From positions 135,213 through 199,212 of the forward strand of contig NZ_SUUH01000004.1 in assembly GCF_015062615.1 (NCBI RefSeq): a DNA stretch of 64,000 nt, read 5' to 3'. The number at the start of each line of letters is the position of its first letter. Position 1 is the stretch's first letter. The translations under genes were made by a program, and so were the position numbers. The notes below the pieces were generated by a model. That model was given only the letters and a program-made list of their open reading frames with translations, was not told the DNA's origin and did no database searches. The stretch comes from Denitrobacterium detoxificans (GTDB lineage: Bacteria > Actinomycetota > Coriobacteriia > Coriobacteriales > Eggerthellaceae). This document shows, piece by piece, positions 47,726 through 56,792 of the stretch.

Positions 47726-49138
47726 CTACGCGCAGCCAATCAAGTCGAGCAGCTCTTGCTTGCTGTGCACGTCGAGCTTGGTGTACAGGTGCTTTGTATG
47801 CCCGCGCACGGTGTTCTCGGTAAGGAAGAGCGTCTCGGCGATGTACGCTTTCGTGCGGCCCTTGCAGAGCAGCTGCATCACATCTAGCTCGCGTGGCGTA
47901 AGGGAATACTGCTCGGCGATCTGCTTGCAGCGGTCGTCGATGTTGTCGTAATCCGACGGACGCGTGGGCGCTTGTGCCTCTTCCGACGCTTCGGCGAACA
48001 GCTGCTTCGTGTCCTGGTCACGCGTTTCCAGGCACGCCATAGCCGTAATGAGCAGCACGAGCATTAGGAGCGCAATCGCTGCGGTCGACACGCTTCCCGG
48101 GGAAAACGACGAGGCAAACGTACCCGCAGCGAACGGCAGCGTGTAGAACGGCCAGCCGATGCCAAACACCAGCGACGGCGATTCATTGGTGCGCTTGGCG
48201 AAGTCGGCAACGGTGAGCCATGCGAACAGTACGAGCAAATCCCATACGCTGCTTTCCACGCAGCGCAGCATGCCGAACTGCGAAAGGGCAATCGCACACA
48301 CCATGTCGATGGCCAGCACCACCAGAATCACGCGCCAGAGCTGTGCGAAGTTGAATGGCTTGCGCCATACGCACACCACGATAAGCGCCATGGCCGAAAC
48401 GGCGATTTCGAAGGCACGCGCTGCGGTGAATTCCCCGATGGAAAGCGAGCTCTGGTTGCCTGCGAAGCTGCCAATGAGGAAGGCCGTGACGAAGCTGAAC
48501 ACCACCACGGGTGCGGCAATCTTCCAAACGCCACGCGGGGATTCCGATTCCAGGCGCTTATGACGCGCTTCGGCGTGTTTCGGAAGCAGACGCATGGTCC
48601 ACCAGCACAGCACGCACGAAAGCACGGGCATGCATGCGGCCACCACGCAGGTGCCGGCAAGCGGCATAACGTGCGCGAGCTCCTTGATGAGCGATCCGGC
48701 GATGTTGGCCGTGAAGAGGCAGAGCACCGACTGGCGAACGTCCAGGCGAATGAAGAACAGCGCCCATTGCAGATACATCCATCCAAGCGCGCACGAGCAC
48801 GCCACGACTGAGGGAAGGCGCAGCACTTCCATGGCGGGGAATGCGTCGGCGGCGTAGAGTCCTACTGTACCCACGACGCCAATGGCAATCATCACGATGG
48901 GGACGACCTTTAGCGAGAGCACCGAAGGCTTGAGTTTCGAGAGCAGTCCCATGATGGGCATTGCAATGGAGAGCGCCACGTAGGAAAGCGTCCACATGTG
49001 CTGCCCTTCGGGTGCGCCCACCCCGGCCATCGCGTTGATGAGAAACGCCCATACGAGCGTGCAGGCTATGCCAGCGAATGGTGCGCGAAACCATCGCTCG
49101 TTCGTACCGCGAACCTCCTTGCGGCTTGAAGTGGTCAT
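47726..49138 (-). CDS. LuxR-family regulator with membrane N-terminus
   Basis: 470 residues with about twelve membrane segments and a C-terminal LuxR domain (TPRELDVMQLLCKG, LTENTVRGHTKHLYTKL). ATG 49138 follows GGAGGAGGG; the open frame to 49321 lacks support. It is divergent from the flavin reductase at 49353 across 214 bp and is its probable regulator. Confidence 0.87.
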   Translation of the reverse strand: MTTSSRKEVRGTNERWFRAPFAGIACTLVWAFLINAMAGVGAPEGQHMWTLSYVALSIAMPIMGLLSKLKPSVLSLKVVPIVMIAIGVVGTVGLYAADAFPAMEVLRLPSVVACSCALGWMYLQWALFFIRLDVRQSVLCLFTANIAGSLIKELAHVMPLAGTCVVAACMPVLSCVLCWWTMRLLPKHAEARHKRLESESPRGVWKIAAPVVVFSFVTAFLIGSFAGNQSSLSIGEFTAARAFEIAVSAMALIVVCVWRKPFNFAQLWRVILVVLAIDMVCAIALSQFGMLRCVESSVWDLLVLFAWLTVADFAKRTNESPSLVFGIGWPFYTLPFAAGTFASSFSPGSVSTAAIALLMLVLLITAMACLETRDQDTKQLFAEASEEAQAPTRPSDYDNIDDRCKQIAEQYSLTPRELDVMQLLCKGRTKAYIAETLFLTENTVRGHTKHLYTKLDVHSKQELLDLIGCA

Positions 49139-49352
49139 GCGTTCCCTCCTCCATGAAGCCGAGCGCCCCTCGTGCGCCGGCATTGTATCACATGCCCATG
49201 GACAGCTTCGCTGAACGGGCGTTTTGCCGCCAGCCCCGTTTCGGGTGGGATGCGTGGCAAACCCCAAAAGACCCGCTGGGGGTGAAGCGAAGCGCCTGCT
49301 GGCCTCGTATGGTTGGCCCATCGTATTTCCGAAAACAAAACGGAGGGTAGAG

Positions 49353-50999
49353 ATGGATTATACCGAGAAGCTGAACCTTACCCGTTCGCGCCGCTCGTTC
49401 ATTAAGGCTGCCGGAGCGGCCGTGTTCGCTGGCGCTGCGGCCGTGGCCATGGGTGGTTGTGCGACGAAGCAGGCCGACGCGAACCCCAATACCTACGCGG
49501 AATCGCTTGATGATATCTCCTGGGATGAGGAAACCGACGTGCTGATCGTTGGTGGCGGTTTGGCCGGTCATGCTGCCGCTGCTACCGTGGCAACCGAGGG
49601 CCAGGGCGCGAAGTGCTTGCTCATCGAAAAGGGCTGCAGCCCTCTGGGCTTTGGCGACAGCCCGTTTTCCGCGGGCCGCGTGCTGTGGACCGACGACGAG
49701 CATGCTGAGGGCTTCCGCTCGTACCTATACGAACTGCGTGGCGACATGGACAATACGCCCGATGCCGTGCTTGATGCGTTCGCCGCGGGCATTCACGAGA
49801 ACCGTACCTGGCTCGAATCGCTGCCGGGCTTTGACGCGAATGATGTCACCTTCGAAGAGCATTTCGTAAACGGCAGCGGTAAGACCTGCTACCCGGAGTA
49901 TCCCGAGCTGGAGCATGGCTACAACCTGGGCGTGCTGTGGTTCAAGGGCGAGCAGATCGACCATGTGATCAAGTTCGTGCATCAGGTTATCGAGCAGTAC
50001 CCCGATGTCGTTACGCATAAGATCAACGCGCGACTTACGGCGCTTGTGCAGGACCCTTCCAGCAAGGCCGTGGTTGGCGGCGTGTACGAGTACGAAGACA
50101 AGACCATCTACGTGAAGGCGAACAAGGGCGTCATCATGTCCTGCGGTGGGTTCGAGAACAATGCTCAGATGCGTGCCGACTATCTGTCTGGCACCACCGC
50201 GCGTTGCATTGCCGGTCGAGAGAATGAGGGCGATGGCCATTACATCTGCGCTCGCATCGGCGCCGACATGTGGCATATGAACAGTTGCGCTGGCTTCTGG
50301 ACGAGCGTTTCTCCCATCGAAGGCCCTGAAGTGACCATGCGCACGCCGAAGCAGTTCGGCATCACGGTTGCCCCGAATGGCCGTCGCTTCTTCATGGACT
50401 GGGATTCCGACCACGAGCACGACTGGGAGGATATTCCCAACCATCCCATCGACATTAACGTGGGCAGCCGTCATGGCCACATGCAGTTTGGCGGCGAATG
50501 GCCCCATCTGCCCATGCCGAAGGACACCTGGTACATCCTGGACGACGACGGCTACAACGCGATGATGGCTTACGAAACCGCTCCCAGCTTCGAGCCCTCG
50601 AGCGAAGGCTATGGTTTCACGGCAAGCACTATCGAAGAGCTGGCCAACAAGGCGGGTATCATCTCCGAAGAGCTTGTGAAGACCGTTGAACTGTGGAACC
50701 AGTATTGCGAAGCGGGCGAGGATCCTGCGTTCCATCGTCCTGCCAAGACGCTCACGCCCATCACGAAGGCTCCGTTCCACGCGTGCCATTGCTCGACCAC
50801 GATGCTCAACACCGACGGTGGTCCGCGTCGCGACGAGTATGCGCGCATCATCGACCTGAATGGTGATCCCATCCCCAACCTGTTCAGCGCCGGTGAGTTC
50901 GGCAGTGTGTGGTGCAACATGTACAACGGTGGCGGCAACCTGGGCGAATGCTGCGCGTTCGGCCGTATCGCCGTGCGTTCGTGCCTTGGTCTTGCCTAG
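49353..50999 (+). CDS. Tat-exported FAD-dependent reductase
   Basis: 548 residues. Signal RSRRSFIKAAG with lipobox-like MGGC near residue 36, FAD motif IVGGGLAGHAAAA (~66-78), and the FAD_binding_2 architecture. The C-terminus has SAGEFGSVWCNMYNGGGN, the FAD-binding end motif of the family. CGGAGGG precedes ATG 49353. It is followed by a clear terminator and so is monocistronic. Substrate unknown; it is the most diverged of the four flavin reductases in this window by eye. Confidence 0.85.
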   Translation: MDYTEKLNLTRSRRSFIKAAGAAVFAGAAAVAMGGCATKQADANPNTYAESLDDISWDEETDVLIVGGGLAGHAAAATVATEGQGAKCLLIEKGCSPLGFGDSPFSAGRVLWTDDEHAEGFRSYLYELRGDMDNTPDAVLDAFAAGIHENRTWLESLPGFDANDVTFEEHFVNGSGKTCYPEYPELEHGYNLGVLWFKGEQIDHVIKFVHQVIEQYPDVVTHKINARLTALVQDPSSKAVVGGVYEYEDKTIYVKANKGVIMSCGGFENNAQMRADYLSGTTARCIAGRENEGDGHYICARIGADMWHMNSCAGFWTSVSPIEGPEVTMRTPKQFGITVAPNGRRFFMDWDSDHEHDWEDIPNHPIDINVGSRHGHMQFGGEWPHLPMPKDTWYILDDDGYNAMMAYETAPSFEPSSEGYGFTASTIEELANKAGIISEELVKTVELWNQYCEAGEDPAFHRPAKTLTPITKAPFHACHCSTTMLNTDGGPRRDEYARIIDLNGDPIPNLFSAGEFGSVWCNMYNGGGNLGECCAFGRIAVRSCLGLA

Positions 51000-51046
51000 T
51001 AGCCTACTGAGATAATTCGTGCCCCAATGTGGGCTTCCCTCCCAGA

Positions 51047-51087
51047 TGCGACGGAGCTGCGAGCATTCGCGGACCCGTCGTTTTTTT
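51047..51087 (+). terminator. Terminator of the flavin reductase at 49353
   Basis: CGACGG (51049-51054) and CCGTCG (51075-51080) pair, followed by seven T. Confidence 0.7.
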
Positions 51088-51096
51088 GGAAGCGCT

Positions 51097-51684
51097 CTAC
51101 TCCTCGGAGTTAAAGGCTGCGCGTATGAACACGGAGAGGGCGATGATGATGGCGGCGCATCCCAGGCCAAGCCACAGGGTTTCGATCCCCTGGCCTCCTT
51201 TTAGCACGTGCCCCAGGAAGAATACGCCAATCATTACGCTAATGACGCTGGTCAAGCGCTCTTTCAGGTCGTCGAAATCGTGGAACTCGAGCCATGAGGG
51301 TAGGGGAATCTTCTCGTTCACGAATAGACTAAGCAGGCCAATCGACAGTATGTAAAGCGCTACCGCGAGCAAAAACGTGTCGGCATATTCAACGTACTCG
51401 ATGGTGAGCTCGTGCAGAGAACTTTCGCCAATCACGAATGCATACGATGAGACGACGAGGTCGATAAACGTTCCGATGGCCATAACGACGGACGCGATGA
51501 ACAACCCCAGAGACGGCACGGTTGCCACAAAGCGCGTGCGCCCCGCAACGGCATCGGCGAAGACGCGCGCTTTCTTTTCGCGAATGCGTTCCGCGCCTTC
51601 TTGGAGGGCGTGGGGCGCGTTGTCGATAGGATGGGTGGATTCCTCGTTGGATTCCGTGGCGTCCTTTTCGGGCTTTGCGCTCAT
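51097..51684 (-). CDS. YqhA/UPF0114-family membrane protein
   Basis: 195 residues: a charged 50-residue N-terminus, then four predicted membrane helices with the family feel of YqhA (SLGLFIASVVMAIGTFID, LFVNEKIPLPSWLE). Function of the family is not established. It converges on the flavin reductase terminator and is followed upstream by a REP pair. Confidence 0.75.
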   Translation of the reverse strand: MSAKPEKDATESNEESTHPIDNAPHALQEGAERIREKKARVFADAVAGRTRFVATVPSLGLFIASVVMAIGTFIDLVVSSYAFVIGESSLHELTIEYVEYADTFLLAVALYILSIGLLSLFVNEKIPLPSWLEFHDFDDLKERLTSVISVMIGVFFLGHVLKGGQGIETLWLGLGCAAIIIALSVFIRAAFNSEE

Positions 51685-51746
51685 ATTGGCCCCCGTTCAA
51701 ATGGTGCACTCTTGATGCATCCAGTGTATCAGCAACGTGCAATCTA

Positions 51747-51844
51747 GGGTGACAAGGGGACGGTTCTTCTGTCACCTTGTTCGCTGAGCCTTTGTTGGCC
51801 AATTGCTGCTGCGACACCGGGTGACAGAAGAACCCTCTGTCACC
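51747..51844. repeat. REP pair (rightmost in the window)
   Basis: A forward REP (51747-51776) and a reverse REP (51818-51844) in which about four central bases are deleted (GAACCCTCTG). No REP was found to the right of this point. Confidence 0.9.
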
Positions 51845-51862
51845 TTGTGGCTGTTGCCAAAG

Positions 51863-51898
51863 AAAGAGCGATGCCCCCATCGGGGCACCGCTCTTCTT
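51863..51898. terminator. Bidirectional hairpin
   Basis: AAGAGCG-A-TGCCCC pairs with GGGGCA-C-CGCTCTT, with T-rich sequence on both sides. It terminates the lipoprotein gene on the minus strand. Confidence 0.75.
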
Positions 51899-51979
51899 CG
51901 CGTTGCGTTATGTGCTGGCGTCGCTTGCCTCGTTGGTGCGCCTTACCCCAGGCGCGTGCTGTCTATGTCTTTCGGCTTT

Positions 51980-52738
51980 TTAGAATACCCAGTTGGCGTC
52001 GAGACGCAGTAGGTTTGCCTTCAGGTCGTCGTAGCTTGCAATGACGGTGTCGTATTCTTGTACGTTACCCGAAACCACGAAGCCCTGATCGAGCGTTGTC
52101 ACATAGCAACGCAACCATCCGCCTATGACCTTTACGAACCAATAGCCATCTTGCCCGTTAACGCTGCATTTGCCTACGGCCATGTAATGGTCCACGTCAT
52201 AGCCTGTCACGTTTCCAATCTCGAGCTCGTCGTCAAGATCGGTTGTAGCGAGGTTATACGTGTCTTCGTTGTTGTAGCCAATCTGGTTACTGAGTCCGGC
52301 TGCTGCAATAAAGTCGTTGGCAACTTGCTCGGCATTTGCCGTGGTGTCAAGCGATGCGTCGAGTTTGAAATAGTGCAAATCGGTGTAATACAGTTGCTGA
52401 GTTTGAATACCTCCGTCGTTCATGACGTTGCGATATACCAGTTTGTTGAGCGTGGCGTCTCCAAGCCAAGAGCCGTCTTTGGTGATGGCCACGGTTTGCT
52501 GACGCACTTCGTTATAGCTGGCGTTTTCAGCATCTTGGGCCAGGGCAACAACGTCGAGACCTCCCTGGCTTTGTAGTTCTTGCACCGTGGCGAACTCCGT
52601 AATGTTTTGCCCGTAATCCAGCCAGGTGGTTTCGTTGCCCGATGCAGTGGGCGTGTCATATTCGACTGCTTTGGCGCATCCGCCTAGCGCCAAAGCGCAT
52701 GAGCATGCTATGAGAACGCCAATGGTTTTCTTAATCAT
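51980..52738 (-). CDS. Lipoprotein of unknown function
   Basis: 252 residues with a lipoprotein signal (MIKKTIGVLIACSCAL then LGGC, Cys 21). The mature part is acidic and secreted, with no domain I recognise. It lies 212 bp downstream of the last gene of module 2, on the same strand, behind a long inverted repeat, so it might be expressed with the module by read-through. No homologue follows module 1. Confidence 0.7.
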   Translation of the reverse strand: MIKKTIGVLIACSCALALGGCAKAVEYDTPTASGNETTWLDYGQNITEFATVQELQSQGGLDVVALAQDAENASYNEVRQQTVAITKDGSWLGDATLNKLVYRNVMNDGGIQTQQLYYTDLHYFKLDASLDTTANAEQVANDFIAAAGLSNQIGYNNEDTYNLATTDLDDELEIGNVTGYDVDHYMAVGKCSVNGQDGYWFVKVIGGWLRCYVTTLDQGFVVSGNVQEYDTVIASYDDLKANLLRLDANWVF

Positions 52739-52820
52739 AGAATCCCTTTCTATTCGCGAGACAATGGCCTCTTTTGCCGTTTCCGCTCTCGACGGAGTTC
52801 GGGCACTCTTTCATGTTTCA

Positions 52821-52935
52821 AGCGACCGGGTAGCAGCTTGCCCTCGCGGTGGGTGATGCAAGTGGTGAGCTGCGGCTGGATTTGTTTTTAGGGGGAGGGG
52901 CGCAAGCTCCTGGAGCAAGCTGCCATCCGGTCGCT
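52821..52935 (-). other. Long inverted repeat between module 2 and the lipoprotein
   Basis: Bases 52821-52841 and 52915-52935 are complementary at 19 of 21 positions (arms AGCGACCGG.T.GCAGCTTGC), with 73 bases between, including a nested GCTCC-T-GGAGC. It may be an attenuator or an RNA-processing site in the module 2 message. There is no T-run. Confidence 0.5.
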
Positions 52936-52950
52936 TAGTTGACTGTGGGC

Positions 52951-53982
52951 TTATTGAGCTTGAGCGTTCCTCCTTGATGCTTTTGTTCCGTGCATGGGTG
53001 CCAAAGAAATTGCGTGCGCTGGGCATGCCTCTGCGCACTTGCCGCATTTGGTGCACTCCGCGAGTGTTCCAACGTGAGGGTCGAGCTGTTCCGGGCAGGC
53101 GTTTACGCATGCGCGACAATCGACGCCCTTGGCGCGCAAGCAACGTTGAGCTGCGATTTTGGGCTTGAATAGTGACTTGCGTCCAACAAGGCTCATGAGC
53201 GCCCCCAGGGGGCAAAGCTTGTGGCACCACTTGCGAAACAGAACTACTTCCGCAAGCAGAATGAGCGGGAACGCGAGCAGCGACCATGAAGGTGCGTGGT
53301 CAACGAACGCCTGCCAGAGGGCAACGACCGTTGCGATGGTCAGCCCTACGGGGCAGACCAGGCAGAATACGGGGAAGCCGAAGACGGCGGCGCTAGCCAG
53401 CGCGCCCAGTAGCACGCCATGACGGGAATCGAATAGCACTGTGTCGCGCTTGCCCCCAACCGGTTGCAGGCATGCTGTGCATGCTTCCTTGTTGCATGTG
53501 GTTGGGTGGGGCGAATCCTCATTGCCCGCAAGAGCGCATGGCGAGGCAACCAGGTTTTTCTCCTTGGCTGTAAGGGCTTCTTCTGGCGCGGCGGAGGCTC
53601 GTGCGTTTTCGCCGTCAGATGCATCGTTTTGTTTGCCGTGAAAGAAAGCTCGCACGGGAGGAATGGGGCATATCCAGCTGCAGAACGCTCGTCCGAGCAG
53701 GGCGACGAGGGCCAGTATGATCACAAACGCTATGATGAGCCGCGGAACAGCCGTTTTGGATGCGAGCAGCGTTTCGAGCGCACCCAGGGGGCAGACGTAG
53801 GCAACGGCGTCGATGCCCATTGATGAAAGCGAGCCCCAGCCCACGCCTACGAACAGGCCAAGCACAATCGCGAGAAACGCTGCAATCTTGGTGCCCTTGC
53901 GGATGCTCGTGAGCTTTGTAGCGCGTTCGCGTCTGCTTGTGCCCACGTCGCCTCTCTCTGTTTCCCCTGCTCTGCGCGGCAT
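52951..53982 (-). CDS. NapH-like membrane iron-sulfur quinol oxidase, module 2
   Basis: 343 residues with the same layout as the module 1 paralogue: CSWICPIPP, FDSRHGVLLGALAS, CLVCPVG, CHKLCPLGAL and two C-terminal clusters (CRACVNACP, CTKCGKCAEACP). It carries an insertion of about 45 residues with three extra cysteines (TTCNKEACTAC) that module 1 lacks. It would oxidise menaquinol and reduce the NapG-like ferredoxin, encoded 3 bases upstream. Confidence 0.85.
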   Translation of the reverse strand: MPRRAGETERGDVGTSRRERATKLTSIRKGTKIAAFLAIVLGLFVGVGWGSLSSMGIDAVAYVCPLGALETLLASKTAVPRLIIAFVIILALVALLGRAFCSWICPIPPVRAFFHGKQNDASDGENARASAAPEEALTAKEKNLVASPCALAGNEDSPHPTTCNKEACTACLQPVGGKRDTVLFDSRHGVLLGALASAAVFGFPVFCLVCPVGLTIATVVALWQAFVDHAPSWSLLAFPLILLAEVVLFRKWCHKLCPLGALMSLVGRKSLFKPKIAAQRCLRAKGVDCRACVNACPEQLDPHVGTLAECTKCGKCAEACPAHAISLAPMHGTKASRRNAQAQ

Positions 53983-53985
53983 GAC

Positions 53986-54564
53986 CTACGCCTCCCTTCT
54001 TATGGTTATGGCTCGTTGTGCTGATCCGCCGTATGTGCTGAACACGTTGATCTTGCATGCCGTTACGCATGCGCCGCAGCCGTTGCACGCTTGCTCGTCG
54101 ATGATGGGGCGACCCGCATTGTCGAACGTGAGCGCACCATAGGCGCAAGACCCCTTGCAGAGGTCGCATGTTCCGCGCCAGTATGCGTAGCACTGCGTGG
54201 GGTCTACGCTGGCAATGCCGATTTTTTGCCGCTCGGGGTCAAAGCTTTTCAGGGCGCCCGTGGGGCATACCTCTATGCATCGATTGCAGAAATCGCAGTA
54301 ATCGTTTTGGAAGCTCAGCACGGGCGTGCGCGCGACAAGAAGGCCGTCGGTGATGGTCGCGAGTTTTACGATGCCGTGGGGGCACGCCGTACGGCATCTA
54401 TCGCACTTTAGGCACAGCGAAAGAAAGGAGGTTTCGTCTTGTCCTCCCGGTGGACGCAACAGAGTGTCGTTGCTGCCTGCAGCTTTCGTGGTGCCGCCCA
54501 GTGCGATTACGCCAGCGAACAAGCAAGTTCCTGCGAGGAATTCCCGTCGCGATGGCTGAGCCAT
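53986..54564 (-). CDS. NapG-like Tat-exported ferredoxin, module 2
   Basis: 192 residues. Tat signal SRREFLAGTCL and four cysteine groups: CLKCDRCRTACP, CDFCNRCIEVCP, CDLCKGSC and CNGCGACVTAC. All spacings look canonical, unlike the stretched second group of the module 1 paralogue. It relays electrons from the NapH-like protein towards the exported molybdoenzyme or a soluble acceptor. Confidence 0.87.
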   Translation of the reverse strand: MAQPSRREFLAGTCLFAGVIALGGTTKAAGSNDTLLRPPGGQDETSFLSLCLKCDRCRTACPHGIVKLATITDGLLVARTPVLSFQNDYCDFCNRCIEVCPTGALKSFDPERQKIGIASVDPTQCYAYWRGTCDLCKGSCAYGALTFDNAGRPIIDEQACNGCGACVTACKINVFSTYGGSAQRAITIRREA

Positions 54565-54608
54565 GATACCTCCTCTCGTTGTGAATGCTTTCCGATTGCC
54601 AAGGTGGC

Positions 54609-55301
54609 CTATGCGGCCTGGGGCATTGCCTGCGTTAGCTCGTCGATAAGTTCGCTATCGATGTGCGCAAATCCACGCGTAATCATCGAGAACCCCTTGT
54701 AGAACGTGGTGCGGCCGCATCGCTCGATGGCGTCGCAAAGCTGGTCGATCCAATTCGCGATGTGTTCACTATGGAAGCTTTGCTGCACGTTGATGAGCCT
54801 TTGCGCTTCGGTTAGGTCGTTCTCGTTGAGCGCTTCCGAGCATCGCATGCAGAGCCGTGCCATGAAGTCGAACATGAATGCGATATGGTCCTCGGGCACG
54901 TGCAAGCTTGGGTTGGGCTCGACATGCTCGTTGAGCATGTACCGTAGGACTTGATCGCGGGCTTCTTGCATGAGTAGGCCTTCGGCCGACGTGAAGACGC
55001 TTTCGTAGGGGACGGCCCTGCTTTCGTGCTTCGCGCTTCCCGCGGCGTAGAACATGTGCGCGTAGTCTACGGCAAGCTCTTCCCTCGTTTCCGAGCGTAC
55101 GCGGCGCAAAAAGCGCTTCACGATATGCGCGCCTTCGGCGATAAGGGGGTCGAGTCCCTTCAGGCTGTCTAGGTCCATGTTGGCGAGCGCCTCGATTTGC
55201 GTCTGCGAGAGTTCCCTGACGTATATCGTGTACAGCAGGCTGTAGATGCTGGCGCGGGTTTGAAATGCCTCAATGAGCTCGGCTTTCTTTTTGTCTTGCA
55301 T
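54609..55301 (-). CDS. TorD-family chaperone, module 2
   Basis: 230 residues, helical, with VPYESVFTSAEGLLMQE and PEDHIAFMFDFMA shared with the module 1 chaperone at 20511. It is the probable maturation factor for the molybdoenzyme at 56789. It ends 45 bases before the NapG-like gene, without the overlap seen in module 1. Confidence 0.85.
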   Translation of the reverse strand: MQDKKKAELIEAFQTRASIYSLLYTIYVRELSQTQIEALANMDLDSLKGLDPLIAEGAHIVKRFLRRVRSETREELAVDYAHMFYAAGSAKHESRAVPYESVFTSAEGLLMQEARDQVLRYMLNEHVEPNPSLHVPEDHIAFMFDFMARLCMRCSEALNENDLTEAQRLINVQQSFHSEHIANWIDQLCDAIERCGRTTFYKGFSMITRGFAHIDSELIDELTQAMPQAA

Positions 55302-55383
55302 GTTCGATTCCTCGATCCGTATTCACCCACCGATGCCGCCGCAACGTTATTCGGAAACGCCACGGCGGCATTCCTATCGTTTG

Positions 55384-56172
55384 TTAGTCACCGAAGAAAC
55401 CGTATGTGGATGTCCCGGCGACCCACATGAGCACGCGAAGCAGCAGTCCGCCGAAGCATGCGATTACGGCGGCCGCCCAGGCATTTACCTTGTTGGGCTT
55501 GGACTTCCCGATATATCCGATGATGGCGACGATGATGTCGAGTATCACGGCGCCGACCGCAAAGGGCAGTGGCGCGCCGCTGAACAAGCTTGCCGTTGCC
55601 GCGTATGCGATCGTTAGAACTGCGCCGACAACGCCGCATATCGCAGTGGCGAATGCGTAGAAGCTTTCGCCGTTTTCCTCGTTGGGTGCGGCAAGGGCCC
55701 AGTACAGTGCGGCGCCAATGGGCGCTGCCGTGCCCAGGTATGCCAGCGGAAGGAGCGCGGTGGCCCAAGCTGCATGGCTATTCATGATCGTGTAGGATTC
55801 TCCCGCCATGAAGCTGATGACTGCGCCAAACAGTCCCGAGAGCAGGGCAAAGGTTTTCGCCGCCCCTCGCATGGAGCGCTTGTAGCAGATAAGCTGGACG
55901 ATGGCGCATACGCTGATGATGCCCACCAGCGCTGCTTCGATGAAAATGCCGCTCGTTGGGTGGCTCAGGGCATTCATGATTCGGTCGGGGTGCGTAAGGT
56001 GCAGCACCGAGGCGAAGCCGCCTGCCACGACGAGAATCAAGCCCACGAGCGTCACCTTGAATGCGCCGCCCTTGCTTTTCATGGTGAATTCATTAGCGGC
56101 TACGAATGCGAGAAGCCAGCCGCCGGCACCCGTTAGGAGGGTGAAGATAACCAGGGGCCATTGGATTTCCAT
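55384..56172 (-). CDS. DmsC-family membrane anchor, module 2
   Basis: 262 residues with eight predicted membrane helices, beginning MEIQWPLVIFTLLTGAGG and paralogous to 21350-22168 along its length (both have an HLxxPxxIMxA loop and an A-W-x-T/A-ALPLAYLGT block). It connects menaquinol to the ferredoxin subunit. The ATG shares one base with the upstream stop (TAATG). Confidence 0.87.
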   Translation of the reverse strand: MEIQWPLVIFTLLTGAGGWLLAFVAANEFTMKSKGGAFKVTLVGLILVVAGGFASVLHLTHPDRIMNALSHPTSGIFIEAALVGIISVCAIVQLICYKRSMRGAAKTFALLSGLFGAVISFMAGESYTIMNSHAAWATALLPLAYLGTAAPIGAALYWALAAPNEENGESFYAFATAICGVVGAVLTIAYAATASLFSGAPLPFAVGAVILDIIVAIIGYIGKSKPNKVNAWAAAVIACFGGLLLRVLMWVAGTSTYGFFGD

Positions 56173-56792
56173 TACATTATCCCTTCTTCGCGCGAGCGGA
56201 TGTCGTGCCAGTCGGGCTCTTCCTGCCAGTCGCAGTATTTCTTCTGCAGGATGTAGAAGCTCGACGGCTTGTTCCCGAAATCCTTCAAGTGGTGCACGTC
56301 TTCTGCGCGGGATGCCAGAAGCTTGGACACCTCGCTTTCGGGATCGTCCAGGTCGCCGTAGTAGCGGCAGCGAACCGAGCAATTGCGCACGCACTTGGGA
56401 GGCTTGCCCTGGCTCGTGAGCTGAGGGCACAGCGTGCACTTCTCCACGACCCTTTCGGCTTCGTTGAACGAGCGCACGCTATAGGGGCAGGCCATCATGC
56501 AGTATTTGCAGCCAATGCACTTTTCCTTGTCGATCTGCACGATGTTCGTCTCGGGGTCGCGATGCGACGCGCCCGTGGGACAAACGTTTACGCATGGCGC
56601 GTTTTCGCACTGCTGGCATTGGACGGGCAGATAGTACTGGCTTAGGTTGGGGTAGGTTCCATACGGTCCGCACAGCAGCAGGCGGTTCCAGCGCTCTCCT
56701 AGCGGAATGTTGTTTTCGTTCTTGCAGGCGATCTCGCAACCCTTGCACCCGGTGCAATGGTCGACGTCTACGACGATGCAATAGTGGCTCAT
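56172..56792 (-). CDS. DmsB-type ferredoxin subunit, module 2
   Basis: 206 residues with four groups: CTGCKGCEIAC, CQQCENAPCVNVCP, CIGCKYCMMACP and CTLC...CVRNC. Its order and spacing match the module 1 subunit. The start overlaps the catalytic gene's stop by four bases (ATGA), so translation is coupled. Confidence 0.92.
   Translation of the reverse strand: MSHYCIVVDVDHCTGCKGCEIACKNENNIPLGERWNRLLLCGPYGTYPNLSQYYLPVQCQQCENAPCVNVCPTGASHRDPETNIVQIDKEKCIGCKYCMMACPYSVRSFNEAERVVEKCTLCPQLTSQGKPPKCVRNCSVRCRYYGDLDDPESEVSKLLASRAEDVHHLKDFGNKPSSFYILQKKYCDWQEEPDWHDIRSREEGIM

Noticed and set aside
2331..51844. The repeated GGGTGACAG...CTGTCACCC elements as a CRISPR array
   Set aside because: Copies are dispersed singly or in pairs at gene ends, not regularly spaced, and no cas gene is present; a RAYT transposase explains them.
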